A stretch of DNA of 64,000 nt from Nocardia kruczakiae NBRC 101016 (GTDB taxonomy: Bacteria; Actinomycetota; Actinomycetes; Mycobacteriales; Mycobacteriaceae). The notes beneath the pieces are model-generated. The model saw only the letters and a list, made by a program, of their open reading frames with translations, was not told where the DNA came from and searched no databases. The stretch covers positions 82,005 through 146,004 of the forward strand of contig NZ_BDBL01000025.1 in NCBI RefSeq assembly GCF_001612965.1, in the 5' to 3' direction. Shown here piece by piece: positions 21,105 to 29,789 of this stretch. Both the position numbers and the translations under genes were made by a program. Numbering within the stretch: the stretch's first letter is position 1; the number at the start of each line of letters is the position of its first letter.

Positions 21105-21569
21105 ATGATCAAGATCAAATCCCGTGCCGTTGCGGCGTTTTCGCTGGCCGCCGTGGTCTTCGCCGGCGGCGTCGCTTCTGTGACCCCGGCCGTCGCCGCG
21201 CCGATCGCCGCCCCTGTGCACGCCGCCGCTCCGGGCGTCGGCGAGCTGCAGAGCAAGCTGCAGTTGGTGCTCGACCCGAACGGTTCGCGGTCCGCTCGCG
21301 CCAACGAGCTGGAGGCCGGCGAGGCCGGTCTGAGCCTGGTCGACCAGGTCGGCGGCGTCATGGCCTCGGTGCCCGGATTCCAGTGGCAGGCCGTCGCTCC
21401 GGTGAACGTGCAGGGTGACACCCTCACCCACAACCTGCAAATCAACGTCCCCGGCTTCGATGCCATGTACATCGAGCTGAAGTGGAAGGACATCGACGGC
21501 ACCTGGAAGCTGACCCGCGAATCCGAGTGCACGATCGCCTATTACGCGAACCTCCCCTGCACCGTCTAG
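21105..21569 (+). CDS. Secreted MTB12-like low-molecular-weight protein
   Basis: The 154-residue protein has a signal peptide of about 31 residues ending at AVA-AP. The mature part resembles mycobacterial MTB12/CFP-2-type antigens: a helix near GELQSKLQLVLDPN followed by a beta-rich half (PVNVQGDTLTHNLQINV) and a Trp-containing C terminus. Two Cys residues near the end (EC and PC) could form a disulfide. The function of this family is not established. What is unusual is its position: it is divergent from the lysine hydroxylase and close to an iron box, so it may be induced when iron is scarce. An extracellular siderophore or haem role is only a hypothesis. Confidence 0.6.
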   Translation: MIKIKSRAVAAFSLAAVVFAGGVASVTPAVAAPIAAPVHAAAPGVGELQSKLQLVLDPNGSRSARANELEAGEAGLSLVDQVGGVMASVPGFQWQAVAPVNVQGDTLTHNLQINVPGFDAMYIELKWKDIDGTWKLTRESECTIAYYANLPCTV

Positions 21570-21577
21570 TGCCCGGA

Positions 21578-21613
21578 GCGGTCCCGGGCGCCCGCCGTCG
21601 TGCCCGGGACCGC
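21578..21613. terminator. GC-rich hairpin between convergent genes
   Basis: A perfect 12-bp stem (GCGGTCCCGGGC with GCCCGGGACCGC) and a 12-base loop lie between the stop of the secreted-protein gene and the stop of the VOC gene. There is no T-run, as is common in actinobacteria. It could end transcription from both sides. Confidence 0.7.
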
Positions 21614-21624
21614 CATCGCGGACG

Positions 21625-22212
21625 CTAGGGCGACTCGCCCGACAGCTCCGCCCGCTCCCGCCGCGCACGCTCCAGATCCTCCGGCGTCGCGGTCGGTCCG
21701 TATCTGCGCAGGCCGACTTCCAGCACTCGCAGCGCCGCCGCGTCGTCGTTCTTGAAATCACGCAGTATGCGCACATTGTCGAGCACCCGAGCGAGACCTT
21801 CGAGTGCCGCGGACCCGCCGTACTCCAGGTCGCGCGGCTCGTCCCGTTGGATCACCAGCACGTGATTGCCCGCGGGATCCACCATCGTGAAGCGGGTCTG
21901 CCCGGGCTTGAATCGCGTGATTCGCGGCATCCCCTTGGCCGGCACCTTGCCGAGCCGCGCGCGCAGCGCGGCAGTGAATTCGCCGTGATAGGCGCCGACG
22001 TCGTCGACGAGAATCAAACAGCTGAGTTCCGCGTCGACGCCGTCGGGCCGGGCGGTGAAGTGCAGTTCGTACCCGCTGCGCGTGACAGCGCCGTACACGT
22101 AGGGGCGAGTCTGCTCATAGGTGACCTCGAAACCGAGGCCGCGGTAGAAGTCGAGCACTTCGGACAGCTCGGACTTACGGCTCCACAACAACGGCACCGC
22201 ACTCTCGGGCAT
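21625..22212 (-). CDS. VOC-superfamily (glyoxalase/bleomycin-resistance-like) protein
   Basis: The 195-residue protein has the paired beta-alpha-beta-beta-beta layout of the VOC fold: WSRKSELSEVLDFYRGLGFEVTYE at the start, SGYELHF as the first metal-ligand-type strand, and FTMVDPAGNHVLVIQ at the end of the fold. A helical tail of about 65 residues (LARVLDNVRILRDFKNDDAA and onward) is extra and could bind a partner. VOC proteins include glyoxalases, dioxygenases and antibiotic-binding proteins; the substrate is unknown. It is divergent from a PadR-type regulator across 51 bp containing a perfect palindrome, so PadR control is likely. ATG at 22212. Confidence 0.78.
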   Translation of the reverse strand: MPESAVPLLWSRKSELSEVLDFYRGLGFEVTYEQTRPYVYGAVTRSGYELHFTARPDGVDAELSCLILVDDVGAYHGEFTAALRARLGKVPAKGMPRITRFKPGQTRFTMVDPAGNHVLVIQRDEPRDLEYGGSAALEGLARVLDNVRILRDFKNDDAAALRVLEVGLRRYGPTATPEDLERARRERAELSGESP

Positions 22213-22230
22213 CCCACATCCTCCCGGTAT

Positions 22231-22240
22231 TCAAATTTGA
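22231..22240. promoter_or_regulatory. Palindrome TCAAATTTGA between VOC and PadR genes
   Basis: A perfect 10-bp AT-rich palindrome sits in the middle of a 51-bp divergent gap within GC-rich DNA. It is a candidate PadR operator or part of overlapping -10 elements. Known PadR sites are longer (often ATGT-N8-ACAT), so the assignment is tentative. Confidence 0.45.
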
Positions 22241-22263
22241 CTAGTGGAGGTTATCATCCATTC

Positions 22264-22842
22264 GTGTCCACAGTGCGATTACTCGTCCTCGGCGTGATCC
22301 GGTTGCGGCAGCCGACATACGGCTACGCGGTTCGGCGCGAATTGCTGTCCTGGCGCGCCGACACGTGGACGAATGTGAAGCCCGGCTCGATCTACCACGC
22401 CCTCAAACAGCTCACCCACGAGGGCAAACTGCAGGCGAGCGGAACCGAGGCCAGCAGCACCGGGCCCGGCCGCACCCTCTTCGAAATGACCGAGGCCGGT
22501 GACGCCGAGTTCCGCACCCTCCTGGACGCGGCGCTGGTCAGCATCGATATGGAGGAACTCGGTGCCGGTATCGCGTTCATGGACACCCTGCCGCGATCGC
22601 ATGTCATCGGTCTGCTGCGACAGCAACGGCAACGCAGTGCGCAGGTGCGAGACGAACTACTCGCCATGAAGGCCGACTACCCGCCTCGGTACGAAGCTCC
22701 GCATTCCGCCGACCTGCTCGAGCTGTGGAGCGGCACATTCGACAACCTGTCGCAGTGGACGGCCGGCGTGCTGGAACGGCTCGAGGCCGGCCGCTATCGA
22801 ATGGCAGACGACCGACCGGCGGCACGGGACCGCGACCTCTGA
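22264..22842 (+). CDS. PadR-family transcriptional regulator
   Basis: The 192-residue protein starts at a GTG at 22264 with GGAGG 13 bases upstream. The N-terminal winged helix has VRLLVLGVIRLRQPTYGYAV, TNVKPGSIYHALKQLTHEGK and GRTLFEMTEAG, typical of PadR-like proteins. The C-terminal helical part (about 95-185, Vir-like dimerization) contains MEELGAGIAFMDTLPR. It probably represses the divergent VOC gene and itself in response to an unidentified compound. An upstream in-frame extension without a ribosome site was rejected because it reads through the neighbour's promoter. Confidence 0.85.
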   Translation: MSTVRLLVLGVIRLRQPTYGYAVRRELLSWRADTWTNVKPGSIYHALKQLTHEGKLQASGTEASSTGPGRTLFEMTEAGDAEFRTLLDAALVSIDMEELGAGIAFMDTLPRSHVIGLLRQQRQRSAQVRDELLAMKADYPPRYEAPHSADLLELWSGTFDNLSQWTAGVLERLEAGRYRMADDRPAARDRDL

Positions 22843-22878
22843 TCCGGGGCACCGCGGCGCTGTCGTTAGGGTCGTTAC

Positions 22879-23820
22879 GTGCGACGCCGGCAACAGCCGC
22901 CGCTGCCCAAGCGCCACGGACTCGATCCGGCGCGGCTGCGGTTACCCGAAGACGGAACCTGGGCGACGATTCGCGACCATCTGGTCCATCGGCTCCCCCG
23001 GGTCCCCGCCGCGCGCATCGACGAGATGCTCGCCGGCGGTGACATCGTCGACCTCGACGGTCCGATCGAGCCGGACGCGCCCTATGTCCCCGGGGGCGCG
23101 GTGTGGTTCCACCGCGATCTGCCGAACGAGACACCGGTGCCCTTCGACGTCACCGTGGTACATCGCGACGACCATCTGCTGGTCGTCGACAAACCACACT
23201 TCCTGTCCACGATTCCGCGCGGACAGCACATCCTCGAGACCGCACTCGTCCGGTTGCGGCGCGACCTGGACCTCCCGGATCTGGTGCCCGCGCACCGGCT
23301 GGACCGGACCACGGCCGGACTGATCCTGTTCGTGGTCGATCCGGCGCGGCGCGGGGCGTATCAGACCCTGTTCCACCAGCGCCGGGTGCACAAACAGTAC
23401 GAGGCGATCGCGCCCTACGATCCCGAACTGGCCCTGCCCCGCACGGTGCGCAGCCGAATCGTCAAGGAGCGCACGATCCTTCGCGCCTTCGAGGTCGAGG
23501 GCGAACCCAACGCGGAAACGCTGATCGAACTGATCGAGCACCGCGACGGCCTCGGCCGCTACCGGCTGAGCCCGCACACCGGCCGCACCCATCAGCTGCG
23601 ACTGCACATGAACGGGCTCGGGGTGCCGATCCTGGGAGACGACTTCTATCCCGACCTCACCGATCGGCCCGTGGACGATTTCACCCGGCCGCTGCAACTG
23701 CTGGCCGCGCGACTCGCCTTCACCGACCCGATCAGCGGGACCGAGCGGGTGTTCGAGACCACGCGGACCCTGCAGGCGTGGACCGATTACGCGGGCTGGA
23801 GCGGCGAACCGACCGGATAG
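22879..23820 (+). CDS. RluA-family pseudouridine synthase
   Basis: The 313-residue protein starts with a GTG at 22879. It has the RluA-family catalytic motif HRLDRTTAG with catalytic Asp142, the later motif RYRLSPHTGRTHQLRLHM, and LLAARLAFTDP near the C terminus. A short Arg-rich S4-like region precedes the catalytic domain (about residues 25-75). Such enzymes isomerize uridine to pseudouridine in rRNA or tRNA. The exact target cannot be read from the sequence. The gene follows the PadR gene by 36 bp on the same strand, but a functional link is not obvious. Confidence 0.88.
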   Translation: MRRRQQPPLPKRHGLDPARLRLPEDGTWATIRDHLVHRLPRVPAARIDEMLAGGDIVDLDGPIEPDAPYVPGGAVWFHRDLPNETPVPFDVTVVHRDDHLLVVDKPHFLSTIPRGQHILETALVRLRRDLDLPDLVPAHRLDRTTAGLILFVVDPARRGAYQTLFHQRRVHKQYEAIAPYDPELALPRTVRSRIVKERTILRAFEVEGEPNAETLIELIEHRDGLGRYRLSPHTGRTHQLRLHMNGLGVPILGDDFYPDLTDRPVDDFTRPLQLLAARLAFTDPISGTERVFETTRTLQAWTDYAGWSGEPTG

Positions 23821-23924
23821 CGCGAATGGTCGTTCGCCCGCGAGCCGCGACACCGGCGTCCGACGCGTCGATCGTGACCCGCCGAACACGGCGCACCCGC
23901 GCGGATGAACGTAGACTGGCGACG

Positions 23925-24683
23925 ATGTCTCGAAACGATAACGGGGTTGTGCAGTCCTCGGCCCCGGTCGACGCGGGGCGCCGGTTACACGCTTACCTCG
24001 ACGTCGCCGTCGTGGTGGCGGTGCTGGCCGGTACGAATCTGATCGCGCATTTCACCTCGCAATGGGCGAATATCGCGACCGTTCCGGCGGCCGCGGTGAT
24101 TCTCGTGCTGTTGATGCGGCGACGCGGGCTCGGCTGGGCGGAATTGGGGCTTTCGCCGCGGCAGTGGCGGCGCGGAACGCTCTATGCGCTCGGCGCGGTC
24201 GCGATTGTCGTGGGCGCGGTGGTGATCGGCGCACTGCTACCGATTACGCGGCCGTTCTTTCTCGCCAATCGATATGCGACCCTGTCCGGGGCATTGATCG
24301 CCTCCATGATCGTCATTCCGCTGCAGACCGTGATTCCGGAGGAACTCGCCTTCCGCGGCGTCCTGCACGGCGCACTGGATCGAGCGACCGGCGCACGCGG
24401 TGTATTCATCGTCGGGTCACTGCTTTTCGGCTGCTGGCATATCGCCTCGTCACTCGGCTTGACCAGCGGAAACCGCGGTTTGAGCACACTGCTCGGCGGT
24501 GGTGTGGGCGGGCAGATCGCCGGAATCGCACTGGCCGTCCTGGCCACCGCGGCCGCCGGTGTGATTTTCACCTGGTTGCGCCGGCGCAGCGGAAGTCTGC
24601 TCGCGCCGATCGCACTGCACTGGTCGCTCAACGGGGCGGGCGCGCTCGCGGCGGCCATTGTCTGGCATACCGCCGTGCACTGA
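23925..24683 (+). CDS. CPBP-family intramembrane glutamic-type protease
   Basis: The 252-residue membrane protein has about seven hydrophobic segments. It carries the CPBP (Abi) motifs: Glu139-Glu140 in PEELAFRG, LLFGCWH around residue 170, and HWSLNG near the C terminus. These residues form the catalytic site of Rce1-like proteases. Bacterial members act in prenyl-protein-like processing, bacteriocin immunity or unknown roles; no partner is encoded nearby. The ATG at 23925 is chosen because upstream in-frame sequence overlaps the pseudouridine synthase gene in another frame. Confidence 0.82.
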   Translation: MSRNDNGVVQSSAPVDAGRRLHAYLDVAVVVAVLAGTNLIAHFTSQWANIATVPAAAVILVLLMRRRGLGWAELGLSPRQWRRGTLYALGAVAIVVGAVVIGALLPITRPFFLANRYATLSGALIASMIVIPLQTVIPEELAFRGVLHGALDRATGARGVFIVGSLLFGCWHIASSLGLTSGNRGLSTLLGGGVGGQIAGIALAVLATAAAGVIFTWLRRRSGSLLAPIALHWSLNGAGALAAAIVWHTAVH

Positions 24684-24876
24684 AATTCCGCTGTCGCAGC
24701 GCAATTCGGAATCGCCGGGCCGAGCAGCCCATTTGCATATTCACCCGAACTGATGTTCGGTGAAAGCGTTGACCGCGCCGATGGTCCGCGATTACTCTCT
24801 CACTTCGATCACACATATGTTCGAGTACTCGGGTAATCGACCTCGGTAGCGCGGCTGCTGCCGGGAAAGGCACGCC

Positions 24877-26853
24877 ATGCTCGACGAGCAGTCGACCACC
24901 ACGACCGCCGTCCCTCCGGCGGACTCCGCGCACCCTCCGACCCACGACGCCGCACTCCCCTCGGCCACGCCGAAGGCCGCCCGGCGCCGGGGCGCCACCG
25001 AGCACTCCCCGCAGGCGGAGCTCGACGCGCTCGCCCGGCGGGTGGCGACCGCGCGGGACAAGCTGCCCCTGCAGGCGGACCCGGCGCTGTTCGCCGAACT
25101 GTCCGATCGGGAGATCGCCGCCGAACGCGATCTCGCCGAATGGATTCGCACCCAGCGCCGCCGGCAGCGCAAGCGCGCGGTGACGGGCCAGCTGTCGGCC
25201 GAGAAGCGTGATCGCCGCGTCGCTCTCGCCCTGCGCCGGGCCGACGACGCGGACGCCCGCTGGCACCGGCGGGCCCGCGCGGCGCGCATGCGGGTGTCGA
25301 ATCCCGATGCGCGCCTGGCGCAACTGTTCCGCCGCGCCGAATGGTCCTCGCGGGCACTGATCGGCGTCGTCGTCCTCGGCATGGTGTGGGCGGGGGTGAA
25401 CGTCCAGCACAACCTCGTGCCCAGCGGCGACATGTCGGATCCGCTGTACTGGCTCAGTTACGGCTTCGAGGCGATGATCTCGATCCCGATCATCACCATC
25501 ATGGTGGTCGCCACCACCGCCGCCCGGTGGGGCCGCGATATCGACCGCGGCAAGGTCGTCTTCCTGGAAACCGCGCTGCTCGGCGTCACCATCGCCCTCA
25601 ACGCCGGCCCACATCTGGTCGCGGGCGCACCGGCGCGCGCCGCCGAGGCCGCCGTCGCCCCCGTCATGGTGGGCGTCGTGATCTGGTTGCACGCCTGGGT
25701 TTCCGCGCGCTACGCCCAGCTCATCGACGACATCCCGATGGAGGACATCGACTCCGATCTGCCGCCGACCGGGTACCGCCCGAGCTACCGCGGCGACGAC
25801 CTTCCGGACTGGGCGGAGGCGCGTCCACTGCCCGAATCCGCCGGGACCGCGGAATTCCCCAGTTATCCACAGCTCCCGTCGACCACTGCGCCGCAACCGG
25901 TTTCGGTGGCGGGGTGGGATGCCTCGCTGCTGCTCGCGGACGCGGTGGAACGTTGCCGGCCTACGGCTGCCACGGTGGACGCGGCCGAGGCAGCGCCCGA
26001 ACCCGTGTCTTCCCCGTCGCAGTCCGCCGCGCGCACCACACCTACCGTTTCGGTGGCGTTCGAATCGCCGGGCCCCGCTCTCGCCGAGCCGGCCGCGGCA
26101 GACGAGGTGGTCACCGACGCGACAGCGACCAACGACCCTACCGACGCGACGGCCACCGACGACTCCGCCGACGCGGCAAAGGTAAAGGCCGACCAGCCGT
26201 CGGTAAACGCCTCGGCGCCAACGGAGGTCGCGGAGGCCGAGGCGCCCGCGCGCTCCGATGAGCGGTCGGGATCGCACGGTGCCGGGCTGCGGATCGTCTC
26301 CGACGAACCGCGCAAGACGCGCACGCGGCGGGCCGTGGACGACGCCGTGCAGTTGGTGCTGGGTGATCCGGTCGCCGAAGCACCGCGGGCGAACGCGGCC
26401 GCGCAGGACGTCGAACGTACGCTATCGCCGGACGACACCGCCCCCCTGCTCGACACCGATATCGACGCCGCCGCCCTGCCCGATACCGAGATCGCGGAGG
26501 TGGACGAGGCCGAATTCGCCGATATCGAGGACGTCGCCGCCGGTGAATCCGCCGCTGAGGAATCCGCCGCCCCGGACTTTGTCCCTGCCGAATTCGCCTC
26601 CGTCGATTCCCCCGCTGTCGATTCGGCGGAGGACGAGACCGGCGAGGTCGCCATCCGCTCGGTTGCTCACGAGATCCGCCGCCGCGGCCTGTCCAAGCTG
26701 TCTGTCGACCAGCTCGCCGAAATCCTGACCCTCACCGACGAATCGTGGACTCCGGCCGCGATCGGTGCCGCCATCGGCCTGCCGGGCTCCCGGATACTGG
26801 GAATTCTGGAGGCGGCGCGCCGCATCAGCATGCCCGTGGCGGTCGGCGGCTGA
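24877..26853 (+). CDS. Uncharacterized membrane protein with acidic linker and C-terminal HTH-like end
   Basis: The 658-residue protein is not assigned to a family. It has a basic, Arg-rich cytoplasmic-looking segment with coiled-coil tendency (45-155), four predicted membrane helices (about 160-178, 193-214, 227-247, 257-276), and a long Ala/Asp/Glu/Thr-rich low-complexity region (280-600). The C terminus (about 610-655) has LSVDQLAEILTLTDESWTPAAIGAAIGLPGSRILGILEAARRI-type spacing that could be a helix-turn-helix. The membrane part followed by a DNA-binding-like end recalls actinobacterial plasmid or conjugation-associated membrane proteins, but no other mobile-element gene is nearby. The ATG at 24877 follows a purine-rich GGGAAAGG. 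Confidence 0.7.
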   Translation: MLDEQSTTTTAVPPADSAHPPTHDAALPSATPKAARRRGATEHSPQAELDALARRVATARDKLPLQADPALFAELSDREIAAERDLAEWIRTQRRRQRKRAVTGQLSAEKRDRRVALALRRADDADARWHRRARAARMRVSNPDARLAQLFRRAEWSSRALIGVVVLGMVWAGVNVQHNLVPSGDMSDPLYWLSYGFEAMISIPIITIMVVATTAARWGRDIDRGKVVFLETALLGVTIALNAGPHLVAGAPARAAEAAVAPVMVGVVIWLHAWVSARYAQLIDDIPMEDIDSDLPPTGYRPSYRGDDLPDWAEARPLPESAGTAEFPSYPQLPSTTAPQPVSVAGWDASLLLADAVERCRPTAATVDAAEAAPEPVSSPSQSAARTTPTVSVAFESPGPALAEPAAADEVVTDATATNDPTDATATDDSADAAKVKADQPSVNASAPTEVAEAEAPARSDERSGSHGAGLRIVSDEPRKTRTRRAVDDAVQLVLGDPVAEAPRANAAAQDVERTLSPDDTAPLLDTDIDAAALPDTEIAEVDEAEFADIEDVAAGESAAEESAAPDFVPAEFASVDSPAVDSAEDETGEVAIRSVAHEIRRRGLSKLSVDQLAEILTLTDESWTPAAIGAAIGLPGSRILGILEAARRISMPVAVGG

Positions 26854-27049
26854 GCGCCGATTCGCGACGCCGTTACCAGCCGGTTCAGGCGCCTCGAAGG
26901 GCCCGATAAGGAACCTCACAGGCTCGGTCGTAATCATGGAGTGCGACGACCGACTCGAGGAAGCAGATGATCGAGACCTTTCCGCGAGCGCATTCGTCGG
27001 CGACCTTGCTGCGCGACGGACGGTGCTCCTGCCCACGGATCACGGCACG

Positions 27050-28354
27050 ATGAGTACGGCGATTGCGACCTCGGTCCGCGGTACGCCCACCTCCGTCACG
27101 ACCGAATCCGGAGAGGCCGCACAACCCCGGCCGTCGCGGCCCTATCTGCATCAGGTCAACCTGTTCCGGATCCTGACCTTCGCCAGTGTGATCGCCGTAC
27201 ACGTGATCGACAGATCCAGTGATCCGAACAATGTGTCGGCGAACGGGGTCATGGTGCTGCTGCACTTTCCTCGCGAGGCCTTCTTCACACTGACCGGATT
27301 CGTGCTGATCTACCAGTACGCCGACCGGTCCTTCGACGCGCCACACTTCTGGCGCCGCCGCTTCGCCCTCGTCGGCATCCCCTATGTCCTCTGGTCGGTG
27401 TTCTACTGGGGATATTCGGTGGTCGCCGGTATTCATGAGGAGTCCGCGGCGGGAGCGGTACGCCGGTTGGCGGTCGAACTCGTGACCGGAGAGGCCTGGT
27501 ATCAGCTGTACTTCCTGCTGGTCTCGATGCAGATCTATCTGCTCTTCCCGCTGTTGCTCCGGTTCGTCCGCTGGTCGGCCGGCCACCACCGCTGGGTGCT
27601 CGCGACGAGTGCGCTCGTCCAAGCGGGCATGCTGGGGGCCCTCACGCATCCGCCGACGCTCACCGGTATGCCGGGGCAGCTGTGGGACCACCTCTACGTG
27701 ACGGTACTGCCGTACCAGTTCTACATCCTGTTCGGCGCGGTCGCCGCCTGGCATATCGGCACCGTCGACCGGGCCGTGCGCCGCTTCGGCCCGCTGCTGA
27801 TCCTCGGCACTGTCCTCGTGGCGGCGGGCGCCGAGTGGTGCTATCAGCACGCCGTCGCGGGCGGAACCACGCCGTGGCAGGCCGACAACGTCTTCAACCC
27901 GTACATGGCCGTCTATTTCGTCGCGCTGATCGTCGGCCTCTACACCGTGAGTACGTGGTGGTCCTGGCTGCGTCCGAAGTACCGCGTCGTCGGCCGCATC
28001 TCGCGCTACGGCGCCGATCGCTCGTTCGCGGTCTTCCTGATGCATCCGATCGTGCTGGAACTGCTGATCCCCCTCTACCCGCGGCTGCACGACGCGGTCG
28101 GCGCCGTGGGCGCGACGGCGCTGTTGTTCGTCGCGGTCCTGGCGGTGACCCTCGCGATCGTCGGCGTGGTGCGCCACGCGCCCGGCAGTATCTACCTCAC
28201 CGGCCGGCCCCGGATCGAAGGAACCACCCCGCTCGGACGTCGATTGCGGTCACTGGGCTCGACAGCGCCGCAGCGCGCGACGGCGTTCGAGACCGGTCAC
28301 CGCGTCCCTGAGTCGTACGGACGGCCGTCGTCCGCCGAGGCACCGGCGGCATAG
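27050..28354 (+). CDS. Acyltransferase 3-family membrane protein
   Basis: The 434-residue protein has about ten membrane helices. The first carries the family signature around FRILTFASVIAVHVIDR with a membrane His, followed by FFTLTGFVLIYQY and RRFALVGIPYVLWS. Such proteins O-acetylate or O-acylate surface polysaccharides, lipids or antibiotics. The substrate is unknown. ATG at 27050 is preferred because the family similarity begins about 30 residues later; an in-frame ATG at 26936 would add 38 charged residues. Neither start has a good ribosome site. The 3' end overlaps the convergent monooxygenase gene by 58 bp. Confidence 0.8.
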   Translation: MSTAIATSVRGTPTSVTTESGEAAQPRPSRPYLHQVNLFRILTFASVIAVHVIDRSSDPNNVSANGVMVLLHFPREAFFTLTGFVLIYQYADRSFDAPHFWRRRFALVGIPYVLWSVFYWGYSVVAGIHEESAAGAVRRLAVELVTGEAWYQLYFLLVSMQIYLLFPLLLRFVRWSAGHHRWVLATSALVQAGMLGALTHPPTLTGMPGQLWDHLYVTVLPYQFYILFGAVAAWHIGTVDRAVRRFGPLLILGTVLVAAGAEWCYQHAVAGGTTPWQADNVFNPYMAVYFVALIVGLYTVSTWWSWLRPKYRVVGRISRYGADRSFAVFLMHPIVLELLIPLYPRLHDAVGAVGATALLFVAVLAVTLAIVGVVRHAPGSIYLTGRPRIEGTTPLGRRLRSLGSTAPQRATAFETGHRVPESYGRPSSAEAPAA

Positions 28355-29613
28355 GTCGTGGCTTCTGCCGCGACCGCGTCCGATGCGAGGTCGACGGGAA
28401 CAGCAGCACTGGCATGGCGGTACGCCTCGGCAAGGCCGGCGAGTTCGGCCGCGGTGAGCACCTCCTCGATCCGATCGAAGCCGAGCGGCGCCCGTTGCGC
28501 CACCGCGTGCAGCACCCGGTCCATCGGCATATCACGGTTCGCCAGCACGATGGCGTTGACCGCCTTCCGCCGGACCTGCTCGTAGCGCGCCAGCCCGGCG
28601 ATCGGATCGGCGGCCGCCGCGAGTTCGGACGCCAGAACGCCGGCATCGAGAATGGCTTGCGAGCCGCCGTTGGAGCCGACCGGATACATCGGATGGGCGG
28701 CATCGCCCATTATCGTGACGCGTCCGGTCCCCCAGTGCGGCAACGGGTCTCGGTCGACCATCGGATACTCGAGCACCTCGGCGGCGGCGCGCAGCAAGCC
28801 GGAAACGTCGACACCGGCCAGGTGCCAACCGTCGTAGTGCGGGAGCACATCCGCCAGCCGCCCGGCGCGATTCCAGTCCGGGCTCTGCGCCGCCGTATCG
28901 GGCACGCGCACTTCGGCAACCCAGTTCACCAGCGAGCTCCCCCGACGATGCGCGGCGCCGGAAATCGGGTACATGACGAATTTCGCGGCGTGGTTGGAAC
29001 CCGCGACCACCATCGTCCGGCCGTCCAGGAAAGGCCGAATCTCACTGACGCCCCGCCACATTCGAATGCCGTTCCACAGCGGAGGACCCTCGGCCGGGTG
29101 CAATTGCGCTCGGACGGCCGAATGCAGACCGTCGGCGCCGATCAATACATCCGCGGTCTCCTCGACGAAGTGGCCCGCGGACCGGTCGCGGAACCGGCAG
29201 CGCACCCCATCGGCGTCCTCGGTGAACGAGTGCAGCGCCAGCCCTTCACGCACGGCGTCCGCTCCCAGCCGGGCACGCACCAGCTCCACGAGCAACTCCT
29301 GCAATTCGCCGCGATGGACCGCATACTGCGGCCAGCGCTGACCGGCGGCCAATCCGCGTGCCTCACTCCAGATTCGATTCCCGAACCGATCCAGGTGCAG
29401 CGTTCGCGACGTCGCGATCGCGCAATCGGACAGGGCCGCACCGATTCCCAGCTCGACCAGTTCCCGCACCGCATGGGGCAAGAGATTGATCCCGACACCG
29501 AGGGGACGCAGTTCGGTCACCGCATCGAACACCACCGCGTCGATACCCACCCGGTGCAGACAGGCCGCCGCGGTCAGCCCGGCGATCCCTGCGCCCGCGA
29601 TCACAACCCGCAT
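28297..29613 (-). CDS. FAD-dependent aromatic-type monooxygenase
   Basis: The 438-residue protein belongs to the p-hydroxybenzoate hydroxylase-like flavoproteins. It has the ADP-binding GAGIAGLTAA at residues 6-15, the central DG motif GADGLHSAVR near residue 165, and GDAAHPMYPVGSNGGSQAI near residue 300. These enzymes hydroxylate phenolic or other small substrates with NAD(P)H and oxygen. The substrate is unknown. ATG at 29613 is chosen over an upstream start because the Rossmann strand begins directly after it. The C-terminal 19 codons overlap the acyltransferase gene from the other strand, an unusual arrangement. Confidence 0.87.
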   Translation of the reverse strand: MRVVIAGAGIAGLTAAACLHRVGIDAVVFDAVTELRPLGVGINLLPHAVRELVELGIGAALSDCAIATSRTLHLDRFGNRIWSEARGLAAGQRWPQYAVHRGELQELLVELVRARLGADAVREGLALHSFTEDADGVRCRFRDRSAGHFVEETADVLIGADGLHSAVRAQLHPAEGPPLWNGIRMWRGVSEIRPFLDGRTMVVAGSNHAAKFVMYPISGAAHRRGSSLVNWVAEVRVPDTAAQSPDWNRAGRLADVLPHYDGWHLAGVDVSGLLRAAAEVLEYPMVDRDPLPHWGTGRVTIMGDAAHPMYPVGSNGGSQAILDAGVLASELAAAADPIAGLARYEQVRRKAVNAIVLANRDMPMDRVLHAVAQRAPLGFDRIEEVLTAAELAGLAEAYRHASAAVPVDLASDAVAAEATTYAAGASADDGRPYDSGTR

Positions 29614-29789
29614 CACCGCTCTCCCGCCGGTAGTCGCAGCGAATCGAAATTCCCTACACCCCACACCTTCTCGTTCCTCCCGCCGATGTCCGGAGGACGC
29701 GACCAATCTACCGATTCTCGGCTGTGGGCAACCCAGTCAATCACCGTCGGTGGGTATGTCCCGATCGACGGCCACCGGCGGCCGGCCGG

